64,000 nucleotides of DNA from Fulvimarina endophytica. GTDB lineage: Bacteria; Pseudomonadota; Alphaproteobacteria; Rhizobiales; Rhizobiaceae. The notes under the pieces are model-generated. The model made no database searches. It was given only the letters and a program-made list of their open reading frames with translations, and was not told the DNA's origin. The stretch lies in contig NZ_QURL01000006.1 of the NCBI RefSeq assembly GCF_003403015.1, positions 62,001-126,000 of the forward strand, written 5' to 3'. Of this stretch, positions 17,778-27,099 are shown one piece after another. The translations under genes and the position numbers were made by a program. Within the stretch, counting starts at the first letter, position 1, and every line of letters starts with the position of its first letter.

Positions 17778-19730
17778 ATGGACAGGTCCGTGGACGGCTC
17801 CCGGTCCGCCGCATCCGGCACTGATGCGAAACTCTCCGCCGGGCGGGGCGGTCCCGTCGAAGGCAGCCATGGACGCTCCGCCTCGCTCTTGATGGTCGGC
17901 GCCCTCGGCGTCGTGTTCGGCGATATCGGGACGAGCCCGCTCTACGCCTTCCGCGTGGCGGTCGGCATCGCCGATGCCAGCGATGCGGGAACCGTCCTCG
18001 GCATCCTTTCCCTCATCACCTGGTCGCTGATCCTTGTCGTCACGATCAAATATGTCGCCTTCATCCTGCGCGCCGACAACGAGGGGGAGGGCGGCATCCT
18101 CTCCCTCGTCGCGCTGATGAAGCTGCATCGGCGGCAGGAGACCCGCAACCGGCGCATCCTGCTTCTCGTCGCGATCTTCGGCGGCGCGCTGCTCTTCGGC
18201 GATGCGGTCCTGACGCCCGCGATTTCGGTTCTCTCGGCGATCGAGGGCCTCAAGGATATCGCGCCCTCCTATGCCGACTGGACGGTGCCGATCGCGATCG
18301 CGATCGTCGCCGGTCTCTTCGTCGCCCAGGCCTTCGGGGTGGCGCGCATCGGCATCGTCTTCGGACCGGTGATGCTGGTCTGGTTCGCGACCCTCGCCAT
18401 CAGCGGCATCGCGGCGATCTTCGCCTATCCTGAGGTTCTGGCGGCGCTCTCGCCGCATTACGCGATCGCGCTCTTCCTCGATTACCCCTATTACGCGACG
18501 GCCTTTCTGGGCGCGGTGTTTCTTGCGGTCACGGGCGGCGAGGCGCTCTATGCCGATCTCGGCCAGTTCGGGCGCCCGGCGATCACGCGGGCCTGGCTCG
18601 TCATCGTCCTGCCGGCCCTTCTTCTCAACTATTTCGGCCAGGGGGCGATGGTCATCGCCGATCATCGCTTCTCCGAAAGCACGTTCTATTCCCTGTTTCC
18701 CGCCTTTCTCCTGCCGGCGGTCGTGCTTCTGGCGGCGATCGCCTCGGTCATCGCCTCCCAGGCGGTGATCACCGGTCTTGCAAGCCTGACCAGCCAGGCG
18801 ATCCGCCTCGGCTTCCTGCCCCCGATGAGCGTCTCCTATCTGTCGGCGGCCAATCCGCACGATGTCTATGTCCCGGTGGTGAACCTCCTCGTCGGCGCGC
18901 TGACCATCGCCGTCGTTGCGGGCTTCGGGTCCTCCGCCGCCCTTGCCGATGCCTACGGGATCGCGGTCGCCGGCGCGATGATCACGACGACCGTGCTGTT
19001 CATCGCCTACGAACGCAGCCGTCCGCGGCGCGGCGCGCGCTCGAGGGCGTGGGCGGCCGTGCCCTTCGCCTTCCTTCTCATCGACCTCGTCTTCATTCTC
19101 GCCAATGCCGGCAAGATCCCGAGCGGCGGCGCGCTGCCGCTGCTTCTGGCGCTCGCCGTCTTCGGCCTCATCCAGTGCTGGCGCATCGGCCAGGCGCGCC
19201 TTGACGGGCTGCGCATGGGCGAGCAGGTGACGATCCGCGACTATCTGCGCGGCCGGCCCGCGCCCACCGTGACCTGCGAGCGCACGGCGATCTTCCTTGC
19301 CCGGCCGGGCATCGAGGTGCCGAGGGCGCTCGCCGAGATGACCGCCCTCGTCGGCGTTCGCTTCGAGCGCGTCGTCATCGTGTCGGTGCGCACCTTCTCG
19401 GTGCCGCGCCTCAAGGGCGAGGACCGCATCAAGGTGGAGCGCATCGCCGACCGCAATCTCGTGCGGGTGTTGATCGGCGTCGGCTATCTCCAGCGCATCA
19501 ACCTGCCGGCGCTTCTCGGCGAAACCCTCAACGAACTCGGCGTGAAGCCGGAAACCGCGACCTATATCGTCGGGCTGGAGCGGCCGGTCGCGCCGGCGAT
19601 CCTGTCCGACTGGCTCGCCCCGGTGCTGGCGGTCTACGCTTTCATGGCCCGCCTTGCCTTAAGGCCCACGGACCGGTTCCTGCTGCCGCCCTCGCGCACC
19701 CTCGAAGTGGGCATGCCGCGCAGGCTCTGA
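17778..19730 (+). CDS. kup: Kup-type potassium uptake transporter
   Basis: Proton-coupled K+ importer of 650 aa with about 12 membrane helices and a C-terminal cytoplasmic domain. The signature GVVFGDIGTSPLYAFRVAV lies near residue 45, with GDAVLTPAISVLSAIEGL and GGEALYADLGQFGR following. GAGGGGCGAGG precedes the ATG at 17778. Close behind the TauE/SafE gene. Confident. Confidence 0.96.
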   Translation: MDRSVDGSRSAASGTDAKLSAGRGGPVEGSHGRSASLLMVGALGVVFGDIGTSPLYAFRVAVGIADASDAGTVLGILSLITWSLILVVTIKYVAFILRADNEGEGGILSLVALMKLHRRQETRNRRILLLVAIFGGALLFGDAVLTPAISVLSAIEGLKDIAPSYADWTVPIAIAIVAGLFVAQAFGVARIGIVFGPVMLVWFATLAISGIAAIFAYPEVLAALSPHYAIALFLDYPYYATAFLGAVFLAVTGGEALYADLGQFGRPAITRAWLVIVLPALLLNYFGQGAMVIADHRFSESTFYSLFPAFLLPAVVLLAAIASVIASQAVITGLASLTSQAIRLGFLPPMSVSYLSAANPHDVYVPVVNLLVGALTIAVVAGFGSSAALADAYGIAVAGAMITTTVLFIAYERSRPRRGARSRAWAAVPFAFLLIDLVFILANAGKIPSGGALPLLLALAVFGLIQCWRIGQARLDGLRMGEQVTIRDYLRGRPAPTVTCERTAIFLARPGIEVPRALAEMTALVGVRFERVVIVSVRTFSVPRLKGEDRIKVERIADRNLVRVLIGVGYLQRINLPALLGETLNELGVKPETATYIVGLERPVAPAILSDWLAPVLAVYAFMARLALRPTDRFLLPPSRTLEVGMPRRL

Positions 19731-19891
19731 CGTGTTCGGTGCCGGCGGATGCGCGGGAGCGCGCCCGGCGGCGGAGATGCGAAGCGAAACGAACGAAACG
19801 GCTTGCCGGGGCGATCCATGCCCTATCTTCGCAAGCCAGAGCGAACAGGGAGAGCCGGGCGCGGCGCCACCGGCTGGAAGGAGAAACGATC

Positions 19892-21364
19892 ATGACCGTC
19901 AGGCTTTCGCTGGAGACCCTCGCAGAGCTTCCCGAGACCGTCGCCAGGCCCTCTTACGAGCGCTCCGATCTCAAGCCGGGCATCCTCCATATCGGCGTCG
20001 GAAACTTCCACCGCGCCCATCAGCAGGTCTATCTCGACCGCCTGTTCTCGACCGGCCGGGACCACGACTGGGCTCTCGTCGGCGCGGGGCTCATGCCCTT
20101 CGACACCAAGGTGAAGTCGGCGCTCGCGGCCCAGGACTATCTGGCGACCGTCGTCGCCCAGGAGGCCGGCAGCTCGACCGCGCGCGTCACCGGCCCGATG
20201 ACCGAATTCGTGGAGCCGGGCGATCCCCAGAAGATCGTCGATCGCCTCGCCGATCCTGCGATCCGCATCGTGTCCCTGACGGTGACCGAGGGCGGCTATT
20301 TCGTCGACCCCTCGACGGGTGAGTTCGATCCCTCCAACCCGAAGATCCAGGCCGATGCCGCCGATCCCGACCATCCCCAGACCGTCTTCGGCGTCATCCT
20401 GAAGGCGCTGAAGGGGCGGCGCGAGCGCGGCGAGACGCCGTTCACGGTGATGAGCTGCGACAATCTTCCCCACAACGGAAAGGTGGCGCGGGACGCGGTG
20501 ATGGGGCTTGCGCGGCAGGCCGATCCGGACCTTGCGACATGGGTCGGCGAGACCGTCGCCTTCCCGAACGGCATGGTCGACCGCATCACGCCGGCGACGG
20601 GGGACCGCGAACGGCGGATCGTCGCCGAGGATTTCGGCATCGCCGACGAATGGCCGGTGTTCTGCGAGGACTACATCCAGTGGGTTCTGGAGGACAAGTT
20701 CACCGCCGGGCGGCCGGCGCTCGAGGAGGTCGGCGTCCAGTTCGTTCCGGATGTCAGCCCCTATGAGACGATGAAGATCCGCATCCTCAACGGCGGCCAT
20801 GCGATCATCGCCTATCCGTCGGGGCTGATGGATATCGAATTCGCCCATGAGGCGATGGAGACCGATCTCGTGGCGCGCTTCCTGGAAAAGGTGGAACGCG
20901 AAGAGATCATCCCGATCGTCCCGCCGGTTCCCGATACCAGCCTCGACGACTATTTCGCCCTCATCAAGACCCGCTTCGCCAATCCGAAGATCGCCGATAC
21001 GATCCGCCGGCTCTGCCTCGACGGTTCCAACCGCCAGCCGAAGTTCATCATCCCCTCGATCCGCGACAACATCGCCAAGGGACGCGACGTGGAGGGGCTC
21101 GCCCTCGAAAGCGCGCTGTGGTGCCGCTACTGCTTCGGCGTCAGCGATTCGGGACGCGAGATCGAGCCGAACGATCCGAACTGGGACCGGCTGACTGAGA
21201 GGGCGAAGGCGGCCAGGGAGGATCCCTCCGCCTGGCTCGCGATGGCCGACATCTACGGCCCGCTGAAGGACGAGCCGCGCTTTGCCGAGCCCTTCGCCCG
21301 CTGGCTGAAAATGCTGCACGAGGAGGGCGCGGAAGCCGTTCTGAAGACCTATCTCGGCGATTGA
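19892..21364 (+). CDS. Mannitol dehydrogenase-family polyol/uronate reductase
   Basis: NAD-dependent long-chain dehydrogenase interconverting a polyol and ketose (mannitol-fructose) or fructuronate-mannonate. It is 490 aa with GVGNFHRAHQQVYLD near the N-terminus, SLTVTEGGYF, MSCDNLPHNG and the catalytic-region KIRILNGGHAIIAYPSGLM. The ATG at 19892 was chosen because AAGGAG lies 8 nt upstream; the open frame to 19739 lacks a ribosome site. No sugar transporter is adjacent, so the exact substrate is open. Confidence 0.93.
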   Translation: MTVRLSLETLAELPETVARPSYERSDLKPGILHIGVGNFHRAHQQVYLDRLFSTGRDHDWALVGAGLMPFDTKVKSALAAQDYLATVVAQEAGSSTARVTGPMTEFVEPGDPQKIVDRLADPAIRIVSLTVTEGGYFVDPSTGEFDPSNPKIQADAADPDHPQTVFGVILKALKGRRERGETPFTVMSCDNLPHNGKVARDAVMGLARQADPDLATWVGETVAFPNGMVDRITPATGDRERRIVAEDFGIADEWPVFCEDYIQWVLEDKFTAGRPALEEVGVQFVPDVSPYETMKIRILNGGHAIIAYPSGLMDIEFAHEAMETDLVARFLEKVEREEIIPIVPPVPDTSLDDYFALIKTRFANPKIADTIRRLCLDGSNRQPKFIIPSIRDNIAKGRDVEGLALESALWCRYCFGVSDSGREIEPNDPNWDRLTERAKAAREDPSAWLAMADIYGPLKDEPRFAEPFARWLKMLHEEGAEAVLKTYLGD

Positions 21365-21464
21365 GGATGGCGGCCGGAGCCTGCCTCGCCACGCTTCGGC
21401 GGGCCCGTCCGGCGATCGCGGACGATGCGCTTCGAGTGAGGTCCGCAGGGAAGGAGAGCCGGCG

Positions 21465-22199
21465 ATGATCGATCTCTATTACTGGCCGTCGATCCCGGGG
21501 CGGGGTGAATATGTGCGGCTCGTTCTGGAAGCGGGCGGGCTCGCCTACCGGGATGTCGCGCGCCTCGGCGAGGACGAGGGCGGCGGCTTGGAGGCGATGT
21601 TCGCTTTCCTTCAGGGGCGCAGGGGCGCGCCGGTGCCCTTCGCACCGCCCTTTCTCGTGGACGGCGATCTCGTCGTCTCCCAGACAGCCCTCTGCTGCGC
21701 CCATGCGGCGGCGAAGGGCGGACTTCTGCCGGAGAGGGAGGCCGATCGCACATTCGCGCTCTCGATCGCCCTGACGGGCGAGGATTTCGTGCGCGAGATC
21801 CACGACACCCACCATCCGATCGCGGTCTCGCTCACCTATGAAAACCAGAGGCCGGAGGCCGCCCGGCGCGCCAGTGATTTCCGCGACAACCGCCTGCCGA
21901 AGTTTCTTATCTGGTACGAAAACCTGATCGAGAACAACGAGGACGCGGCCGGCTGGCTCGTCGGGCCGCGCATGACCTATGTGGATCTCGGCCTCTACCA
22001 GACCTGCCGCGGCCTCGCCCACGCCTTCCCGAACGCCTTCGACCGGGCGATGGGCGAGGCGCCGCAGGTGGGCGCGCTCTGCCGCGCGGTCGCAGCCCAC
22101 CCCGCGATCGCCGCCTACCGGGAAAGCCCCCGGGCGCTGCCCTTCACCGACGGCATCTTCCGGCATTATGACGAGCTCGATCCGCCGAGCGCCGCCTGA
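21465..22199 (+). CDS. Glutathione S-transferase-like protein
   Basis: A 244-aa protein with a thioredoxin-like N-terminal domain (LYYWPSIPGRGEYVRLVLEAG ... PFLVDGDLVVSQTALCC) and an all-helical C-terminal domain (GPRMTYVDLGLYQTCRGLAH). This is the GST fold, resembling sigma/alpha-type bacterial GSTs. Substrate unknown. GGAAGGAGA precedes the ATG. It is the left neighbour of the CRISPR array. Confidence 0.85.
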   Translation: MIDLYYWPSIPGRGEYVRLVLEAGGLAYRDVARLGEDEGGGLEAMFAFLQGRRGAPVPFAPPFLVDGDLVVSQTALCCAHAAAKGGLLPEREADRTFALSIALTGEDFVREIHDTHHPIAVSLTYENQRPEAARRASDFRDNRLPKFLIWYENLIENNEDAAGWLVGPRMTYVDLGLYQTCRGLAHAFPNAFDRAMGEAPQVGALCRAVAAHPAIAAYRESPRALPFTDGIFRHYDELDPPSAA

Positions 22200-22363
22200 C
22201 GCGGGGACGCCGGAACGCCTTGAGGCCGCACCGCTGTTGCGACGGAGCCCCGCCCTGCGCTCAGATCGGCCCGCGCGCGAACCCGAAGCGTGACGCCGTT
22301 TGCTGGAGGGTTCGCACTGCGCGTCCACTTCCGCGACTGGGACCAAGGGCTTATGCAGGGTGT
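22200..22363 (+). other. Probable CRISPR leader remnant
   Basis: 164 bases between the GST gene and the first CRISPR repeat. They contain an inverted repeat GCGAACC (22277-22283) / GGTTCGC (22309-22315). I recall a similar dyad in leaders of type I-C arrays, but this is memory, not a search. The segment lacks the AT-rich stretch most leaders have. Confidence 0.4.
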
Positions 22364-22595
22364 GTCGCCTCCTTCGCGGAGGCGTGGATCGAAACAACGC
22401 CGGGCCGGGGACGCTGGGCGACCGCTGGGGTCGCCTCCTTCGCGGAGGCGTGGATCGAAACGACGCGATCTGGCCGGATAAGGGGCTGATCCGCGGGTCG
22501 CCTCCTTCGCGGAGGCGTGGATCGAAACATGGAGGAACGCGCCCCCGACATGACGGCGCTCACGTCGCCTCCCGCGCGAAGCCTCTGATCGGAAC
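22364..22595 (+). CRISPR. Short CRISPR array, type I-C-like repeats, no cas genes nearby
   Basis: Three identical 32-nt repeats at 22364-22395, 22430-22461 and 22497-22528, beginning GTCGCCTCC and ending GTGGATCGAAAC, each with the 6-bp stem GCCTCC/GGAGGC. A fourth, degenerate copy (24 of 32 identical) lies at 22564-22595. Spacers are 34, 35 and 35 nt and all different. Repeat length, stem and the GAAAC end match type I-C. The degenerate last copy and repeat polarity put the leader on the left and transcription on the plus strand. No cas gene lies within the window. Confidence 0.93.
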
Positions 22596-22740
22596 GGTGT
22601 CGCGGCATCCCGGGCTCCGTTTCGATCGCTCTCGAACCTTACGGTCTGACGTCGGCGCGTTGGATGCTGTAAACCTGTCCATGGCTCGCCCGGGCACCTC
22701 GTCGCCCGGTCTGCGGGCCGGGACGGGGAGGAGAGCGATC

Positions 22741-24177
22741 ATGAGCCGTGGAGACACCAGGGACGAGGCTCCGGCCGACACGGGCCGGGCGGGGGGCGAG
22801 AGGCTGCGCGTCGTCATCGTCGGCGGCGGCTATACGGGTGCGGTCCTTGCCTTTCATCTCGCCCGATCGAGCGGGCCGGCGGGGCCGCGCATCCTCGTCG
22901 TCGAACCGCGCGAGACGCTCGGCGCGGGCCTTGCCTATTCCACCGGCGAGCCGAGCCATCGCATCAACGTGCCGGCGAGCCGCATCACCATGCGCACCGA
23001 TGTGAGCGACGGTTTCCAGCGCTGGATCGAGGAGAAGGACGTGCCGCTCGACGCCGAAAGCGAAGCGGGCGACGGCGCCCTCTATCCCCAGCGCGGGCTC
23101 GTCGCCGACTATATCGCGGACGCGCTCGCCGGCGATCTCGAAAGCGGCCGCATCGTCCACCGGCGGGCCCGCGCCACGGCGCTGACGCGTGCCGGGACCC
23201 TGCGGCTCACCCTCGACGACGGCGACATGATCGAGGCCGATCACCTCGTCGTCGCGACCAGCCATCCGCCGCCCGAACTCCCCGCGGCCTTCGCGGACCT
23301 TGCGGACGATCCTCGGCTCGTCGCCGACCCGTCCGACGCAGGGGCGATCGAGGCGGTGGCCCGAACGGCGGGAAACGTCCTGGTTCTGGGCACCGGGCTG
23401 ACCTCGGCCGACGTGATCGCGAGCCTCGACCGCCATGGCTTTGCCGGCCAGCTCACAGCGATCTCGCGGCGCGGCCAACGCTCGCGCGGCCATGCCTCTG
23501 GCTACGAGGCGACGACCGCCGATTTCGCTGAGGACCCGTCCCGCACGGTCCTCGACCTTCTCGTGCGCGTGCGGGCCGCCGTGAGGGCGGATGGCGCGAA
23601 CGGCCTGCCCTGGCAGGCGGCGCTCGACCGGGTCCGCACCGATGCGCCGGCGATCTGGGCGGCGCTCCCCGAGGCGGAACGGCGGCGCTTCCTGCGCCAT
23701 CTGCGGCCGTGGTGGGACGTGCACCGGTTCCGCGTCGCGCCACAGGTCGAGGCGGTTCTCGATCGCCTCGTCGCCGAAGGGCGGCTCGGCGTTCGGGCCG
23801 GGCGCATCGCCGGCGTAACGGCCGAGCCGGACGGGCTCGCCGTCTCCTGGTCGCCGCGCGGCGATGAGATGCGGCGCGACCTTTTCGACCGCGTGATCCT
23901 CACCACCGGACCCGGCCATGGCTCGATCCTTGCGACTAGCACATTCCTCGCCTCGGCCGCGCGGGCCGGTCTCGTCGCGAACGATCGCCTGAAGCTCGGC
24001 CTTTCGGTGGCGCAGAACGGGCAGGCGCTCGATGCCTCGGGGTCCCCCGTGCCGGGGGTCTGGGTCGCGGGGCCGCTCGCGCGCGGAACCGTGGGCGAAC
24101 TGATGGGCATTCCGGAGGTGACGCACCACGCCGAGACCGTCGCCGAGGCGATCCTCGAAGCCCAGGCGAGGCGCTGA
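22741..24177 (+). CDS. FAD/NAD(P)-binding oxidoreductase (YdhS/HydA-like)
   Basis: A 478-aa flavoprotein-like enzyme. An N-terminal dinucleotide-binding motif (VVIVGGGYTGAVLAFHLARS, about 22-41), the GLAYSTGEPSHRINVPASR segment and a second nucleotide motif (VLVLGTGLTSADVIASL) place it in the NAD_binding_9 group of uncharacterised FAD/NAD(P)-binding proteins. The reaction is unknown. The ATG at 22741 has GGGGAGGAGAG just upstream; the frame stays open further back only through the CRISPR array and is not coding there. Confidence 0.85.
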   Translation: MSRGDTRDEAPADTGRAGGERLRVVIVGGGYTGAVLAFHLARSSGPAGPRILVVEPRETLGAGLAYSTGEPSHRINVPASRITMRTDVSDGFQRWIEEKDVPLDAESEAGDGALYPQRGLVADYIADALAGDLESGRIVHRRARATALTRAGTLRLTLDDGDMIEADHLVVATSHPPPELPAAFADLADDPRLVADPSDAGAIEAVARTAGNVLVLGTGLTSADVIASLDRHGFAGQLTAISRRGQRSRGHASGYEATTADFAEDPSRTVLDLLVRVRAAVRADGANGLPWQAALDRVRTDAPAIWAALPEAERRRFLRHLRPWWDVHRFRVAPQVEAVLDRLVAEGRLGVRAGRIAGVTAEPDGLAVSWSPRGDEMRRDLFDRVILTTGPGHGSILATSTFLASAARAGLVANDRLKLGLSVAQNGQALDASGSPVPGVWVAGPLARGTVGELMGIPEVTHHAETVAEAILEAQARR

Positions 24178-24226
24178 CACTCCAGCCGGCGTCCTCCATT
24201 TGGCGCCCCGACAAAAGGCGGGCACG

Positions 24227-24256
24227 AAAAAACCCCGGCCGCGAGGCGGTCGGGGT
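24227..24256 (-). terminator. Intrinsic terminator after the lytic transglycosylase gene
   Basis: A 10-bp stem (24232-24241 with 24247-24256, one G-T pair) with a 5-nt loop. On the minus strand it is followed by a run of T. It lies 45 nt beyond the stop of the gene at 24301-25128. Confidence 0.85.
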
Positions 24257-24300
24257 CGCAAGGTTCGGCGGCGGGCGAAGAGCCCGCCCGTGTGAAGGCC

Positions 24301-25128
24301 TCAGCGGCCTTCGATCTGGGCGCCGAGCTGGGCGATCGCCTGCTGGTAGACGGGAGCCGCATTCCAGCCCTGGATGCCGCGATAACCGGCCTGACCCTGC
24401 TGGTAGTTGGCGGTCATGCCGTGCTGGCGCAGGAAGTTGGCGGTGGAGTACATCGCCTCGCGCATGTTGGACAGGTCCACATGGCCGTCGCCGTTCACGT
24501 CGACGCCGTAGCGCAGGATGTTGCCGGCCAGGAACTGGGTGTGGCCGTATTCGCCATGGCCCGCGCCGCGCGAATTCGGCGAAAGGCCGCCCGTATCGAC
24601 GAGGCGAAGCGCGGCGATGAGGTGCGGCTTGAAGAAGTCCGAGCGGCGGCAGTCATAGGCGATGGTCGCGGCCGAGGAGACGACGTTTTCCGAACCCATG
24701 AAGCCGCCGAAACCGGTCTCCATGCCCCAGATGGCGAGGATCGGGCCGGGCGTCACGCCGTAGCGGTTCTGGATGTCGTCGAACATCGCCTTGTTCTGGG
24801 CGAGCTTCTGCTTGCCGGTGCGCACGATCGAGGCGCCGCCACGCTTGTTGAGGAAGGTGTCGAGGCTCATCGTGAAGGCCGAGCCACCCTTCTGGGCGGC
24901 GCGGTCGATGCGGATGGTCTTGTCGTTGTAGCGGGCGTTCATCAGCGCCTGGATGCCCCGGCTGCCGACGCCGTTCTGCTGGGCGACGCCCGCGAACTGC
25001 TGCTTCCACTGGTCGAAGCCGGCTGCACTGTTGCCGCAGGACTGGGCATGGGCGGAGGTTGCGCCCAGGGTCAGGGCGAAGGCCGCGGCCGCGCCGAAAC
25101 CCTTGAGCATGGTCTTGTAGGAGGTCAT
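24301..25128 (-). CDS. Lytic murein transglycosylase
   Basis: Cleaves peptidoglycan glycan strands to 1,6-anhydromuropeptides. The 275-aa product has a signal peptide (residues 1-27, ending AHAQ) and an SLT_2/MltB-like catalytic domain. The probable catalytic Glu is in ILAIWGMETGFGGFMGSE, followed by LAALRLVDTGGL-type and GHTQFLAGNILRYGVDVNGD segments. The ATG at 25128 has AAGGAC upstream and gives a proper signal peptide, unlike the 23-codon-longer frame. Confidence 0.92.
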   Translation of the reverse strand: MTSYKTMLKGFGAAAAFALTLGATSAHAQSCGNSAAGFDQWKQQFAGVAQQNGVGSRGIQALMNARYNDKTIRIDRAAQKGGSAFTMSLDTFLNKRGGASIVRTGKQKLAQNKAMFDDIQNRYGVTPGPILAIWGMETGFGGFMGSENVVSSAATIAYDCRRSDFFKPHLIAALRLVDTGGLSPNSRGAGHGEYGHTQFLAGNILRYGVDVNGDGHVDLSNMREAMYSTANFLRQHGMTANYQQGQAGYRGIQGWNAAPVYQQAIAQLGAQIEGR

Positions 25129-25400
25129 CAACAGGTCCTTGTCGGCTGGCCCGGTATGGGCGCGGTCGAAATTCTTGGCTCGGGCTTCGACCGCCACGCC
25201 CTCGAATACGGGACATGCGCTCGTCGTCTTGGCGGTTCGTCGCCTTCGAGCCGGTCATCCGGTTCGTCGGGAGACTCGCAACTCCCACGGCCTCCGCCTA
25301 ACAGCCGAAGACAACGGCAAAACGGTGACAACTGCGCTGTCTAGCGCCCAAACCTTTCATCGGCGTTGCGGATCGGTATCAGGTGCCGCGATGCCGCACC

Positions 25401-25745
25401 TCATGACGCTTCGTCATCCCCGCCCGCACCTGCGCCAAGGCCCGCCCACCACGCGGCATAGGAGGAATTCCAGGGCGCCTTTCGGGTCTCGTCGGGCGCG
25501 CCGTCCCGCCACCAGACGGGGCCGCGCTCGCCGAGCCGGCGCTTGGCCGCATCGACCTTTTCGCGCGCAGCCTTCACCTCGGCCTCGCCTCCTGCGTCCC
25601 TGACGGCGCGGCGCGCCGTCATCAGCGCGTTCACCGCCTCCTGCCTCTCGTCTTCGGAAAGGCTCGGATCGGACTTTCGCCACAGGCGATCCTTCGCGAC
25701 GAAATACCGCCCGTCCGGCGTCTCGGGATATCGCTTTCCCGCCAT
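25401..25745 (-). CDS. Conserved hypothetical protein
   Basis: A 114-aa hydrophilic protein with no signal or membrane segment. It begins MAGKRYPETPDGRYFVAKDR and continues WRKSDPSLSEDERQ, a layout I know from small uncharacterised alphaproteobacterial proteins. The middle is a basic helical stretch (ALMTARRAVRDAGGEAEVKA) and the end is Trp- and Gly-rich. Function unknown. Same strand as the transglycosylase but 272 bases away. Confidence 0.7.
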   Translation of the reverse strand: MAGKRYPETPDGRYFVAKDRLWRKSDPSLSEDERQEAVNALMTARRAVRDAGGEAEVKAAREKVDAAKRRLGERGPVWWRDGAPDETRKAPWNSSYAAWWAGLGAGAGGDDEAS

Positions 25746-25828
25746 CTATCCTCCGTTCGCGCACGAGACGTCTCGTGCCGCCCGCCGCCTCGTTGCAAAG
25801 ACCGAGTGGACCGATTAGGTGCGGGGAT

Positions 25829-25864
25829 ACCGGTCGCAGCCTACCCGGTCATCAAAACAAGGGT
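25829..25864 (+). promoter_or_regulatory. preQ1-I (type 2) riboswitch
   Basis: The stem ACCGG (25829-25833) / CCGGT (25845-25849) encloses TCGCAGCCTAC, followed by CATCAAAACAAGGGT, whose GGG can pair back to loop cytosines as an H-type pseudoknot. GTCGCAG and AACAAAACAAGGG are the core of the known Thermoanaerobacter tengcongensis preQ1 aptamer. It precedes queD and queE, which make the preQ1 precursor, so it is most likely a feedback switch. Confidence 0.88.
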
Positions 25865-25968
25865 TTATCGATGACGTTCCCATCCGCCCGCTCGCGCGGG
25901 CTTCGCTTCCTGCCGTCCAGTTCGCGCCTCCGGCCCTGTCGGGGCCCGCTTCCCGGGGGAGGGATCTG

Positions 25969-26322
25969 ATGTTCCGCATCACCAAGGAGTTCCATTTCTC
26001 CGCCTCCCACGTGCTGGATACGCTGCCCGGCGACCATCCATGTGCGCGCCTCCACGGCCACAATTACGTCGCCATGGTCGAGCTTGCCGCCGAAAGCCTC
26101 GACGCGCACGGCTTCGTTCGCGACTACCGCGAACTGAAGGACCTGAAGACCTATATCGACGACCACCTCGATCATCGTCACCTCAACGACGTCATCGAGG
26201 GACCGACGACGGCCGAGAGGCTGGCGAGGCACCTCTACGACTGGTGCGCGGCCCGCTGGCCCGAAACACGCGCCGTGAGGGTCTCGGAAACGCCCAAGAC
26301 CTGGGCCGAGTACCGGCCGTGA
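25969..26322 (+). CDS. queD: 6-carboxy-5,6,7,8-tetrahydropterin synthase QueD
   Basis: Second step of queuosine-precursor synthesis, converting dihydroneopterin triphosphate to 6-carboxytetrahydropterin. It is 117 aa. The zinc histidines (SASH, HGH) and catalytic Cys25 ([11 protein letters not shown]) are present, as are [10 protein letters not shown] and the C-terminal [13 protein letters not shown]. The ATG at 25969 follows GGGGGAGGGA; the longer open frame upstream runs through the riboswitch and is not coding. Overlaps queE by GTGA. Confidence 0.95.
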   Translation: MFRITKEFHFSASHVLDTLPGDHPCARLHGHNYVAMVELAAESLDAHGFVRDYRELKDLKTYIDDHLDHRHLNDVIEGPTTAERLARHLYDWCAARWPETRAVRVSETPKTWAEYRP

Positions 26323-27023
26323 GCCTGCGCATCGCCGAGATCTTCGGCCCGACCATCCAGGGCGAGGGGCCGCTGATCGGTGAGCCCACGGTCTTCGTGC
26401 GCGCGGGCGGCTGCGACTATCGCTGCCTCTGGTGCGACAGCCTGCATGCGGTCGAGAGCCGGTATCGGCACGAATGGCTGCCCATGGAGGCGGACGCGAT
26501 CATGGAGCGGATCGAGGCGCTGTCCGGCGGACGTCCGCTGCTCGTCTCGATCTCGGGCGGCAATCCGGCCATCCAGGACTTCGGGCCGCTGATCGCCCTT
26601 GGGCGGCAGAAGGGCTACCGGTTCGCCTGCGAGACGCAGGGGACGATCGCGCCCCTCTGGTTCGCCGATCTCGATATGCTGGTTCTCTCCCCCAAACCGC
26701 CGTCGAGCGGCATGGAGACGGACTGGAGCGCGTTCGAGGCCTGTATCGCGGCGAAGGGTGCGGTCCCCGCCGCCATGAAGATCGTGATCTTCGACGAGGC
26801 CGATCTCGCCTTTGCGCGCCTTGCCGCCGAACGCTATCCGGACCTGCCGCTGTTTCTGCAGCCCGGAAACGGCGAAACCGATCCCGCCATTCCCGTCGAT
26901 CTCGACGCCCTGGCCGGGCGCCTGTCCTGGCTCGTCGCGCAGACGGTGGGCAAGGGCTGGCTGCGCCCGCGCATCCTGCCGCAGCTTCACGTCATCGTCT
27001 GGGGCAACCAGCGCGGCGTCTGA
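26319..27023 (+). CDS. queE: 7-carboxy-7-deazaguanine synthase QueE
   Basis: Radical-SAM enzyme that converts 6-carboxytetrahydropterin to 7-carboxy-7-deazaguanine. It is 234 aa. The N-terminal [20 protein letters not shown] and the [4Fe-4S] motif in [13 protein letters not shown] (Cx3Cx2C) are diagnostic; [11 protein letters not shown] replaces the more usual GGEP-type loop. The GTG start overlaps the queD stop, indicating translational coupling. Under the same preQ1 riboswitch. Confidence 0.95.
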   Translation: MSLRIAEIFGPTIQGEGPLIGEPTVFVRAGGCDYRCLWCDSLHAVESRYRHEWLPMEADAIMERIEALSGGRPLLVSISGGNPAIQDFGPLIALGRQKGYRFACETQGTIAPLWFADLDMLVLSPKPPSSGMETDWSAFEACIAAKGAVPAAMKIVIFDEADLAFARLAAERYPDLPLFLQPGNGETDPAIPVDLDALAGRLSWLVAQTVGKGWLRPRILPQLHVIVWGNQRGV

Positions 27024-27099
27024 GAGCCGGGTTCGGACGAGGGAGCCGGATCAGGCGGTCGCCCGTCGCCCATTCCGAAGCTTGACGCCCGTCTTGCCG

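Noticed and set aside
22300..22740. Apparent protein-coding sequence through the CRISPR repeats on both strands
   Set aside because: The frames are produced by the repeats themselves. The plus-strand extension has no start signals and the FAD-binding gene has its own ribosome site at 22741.
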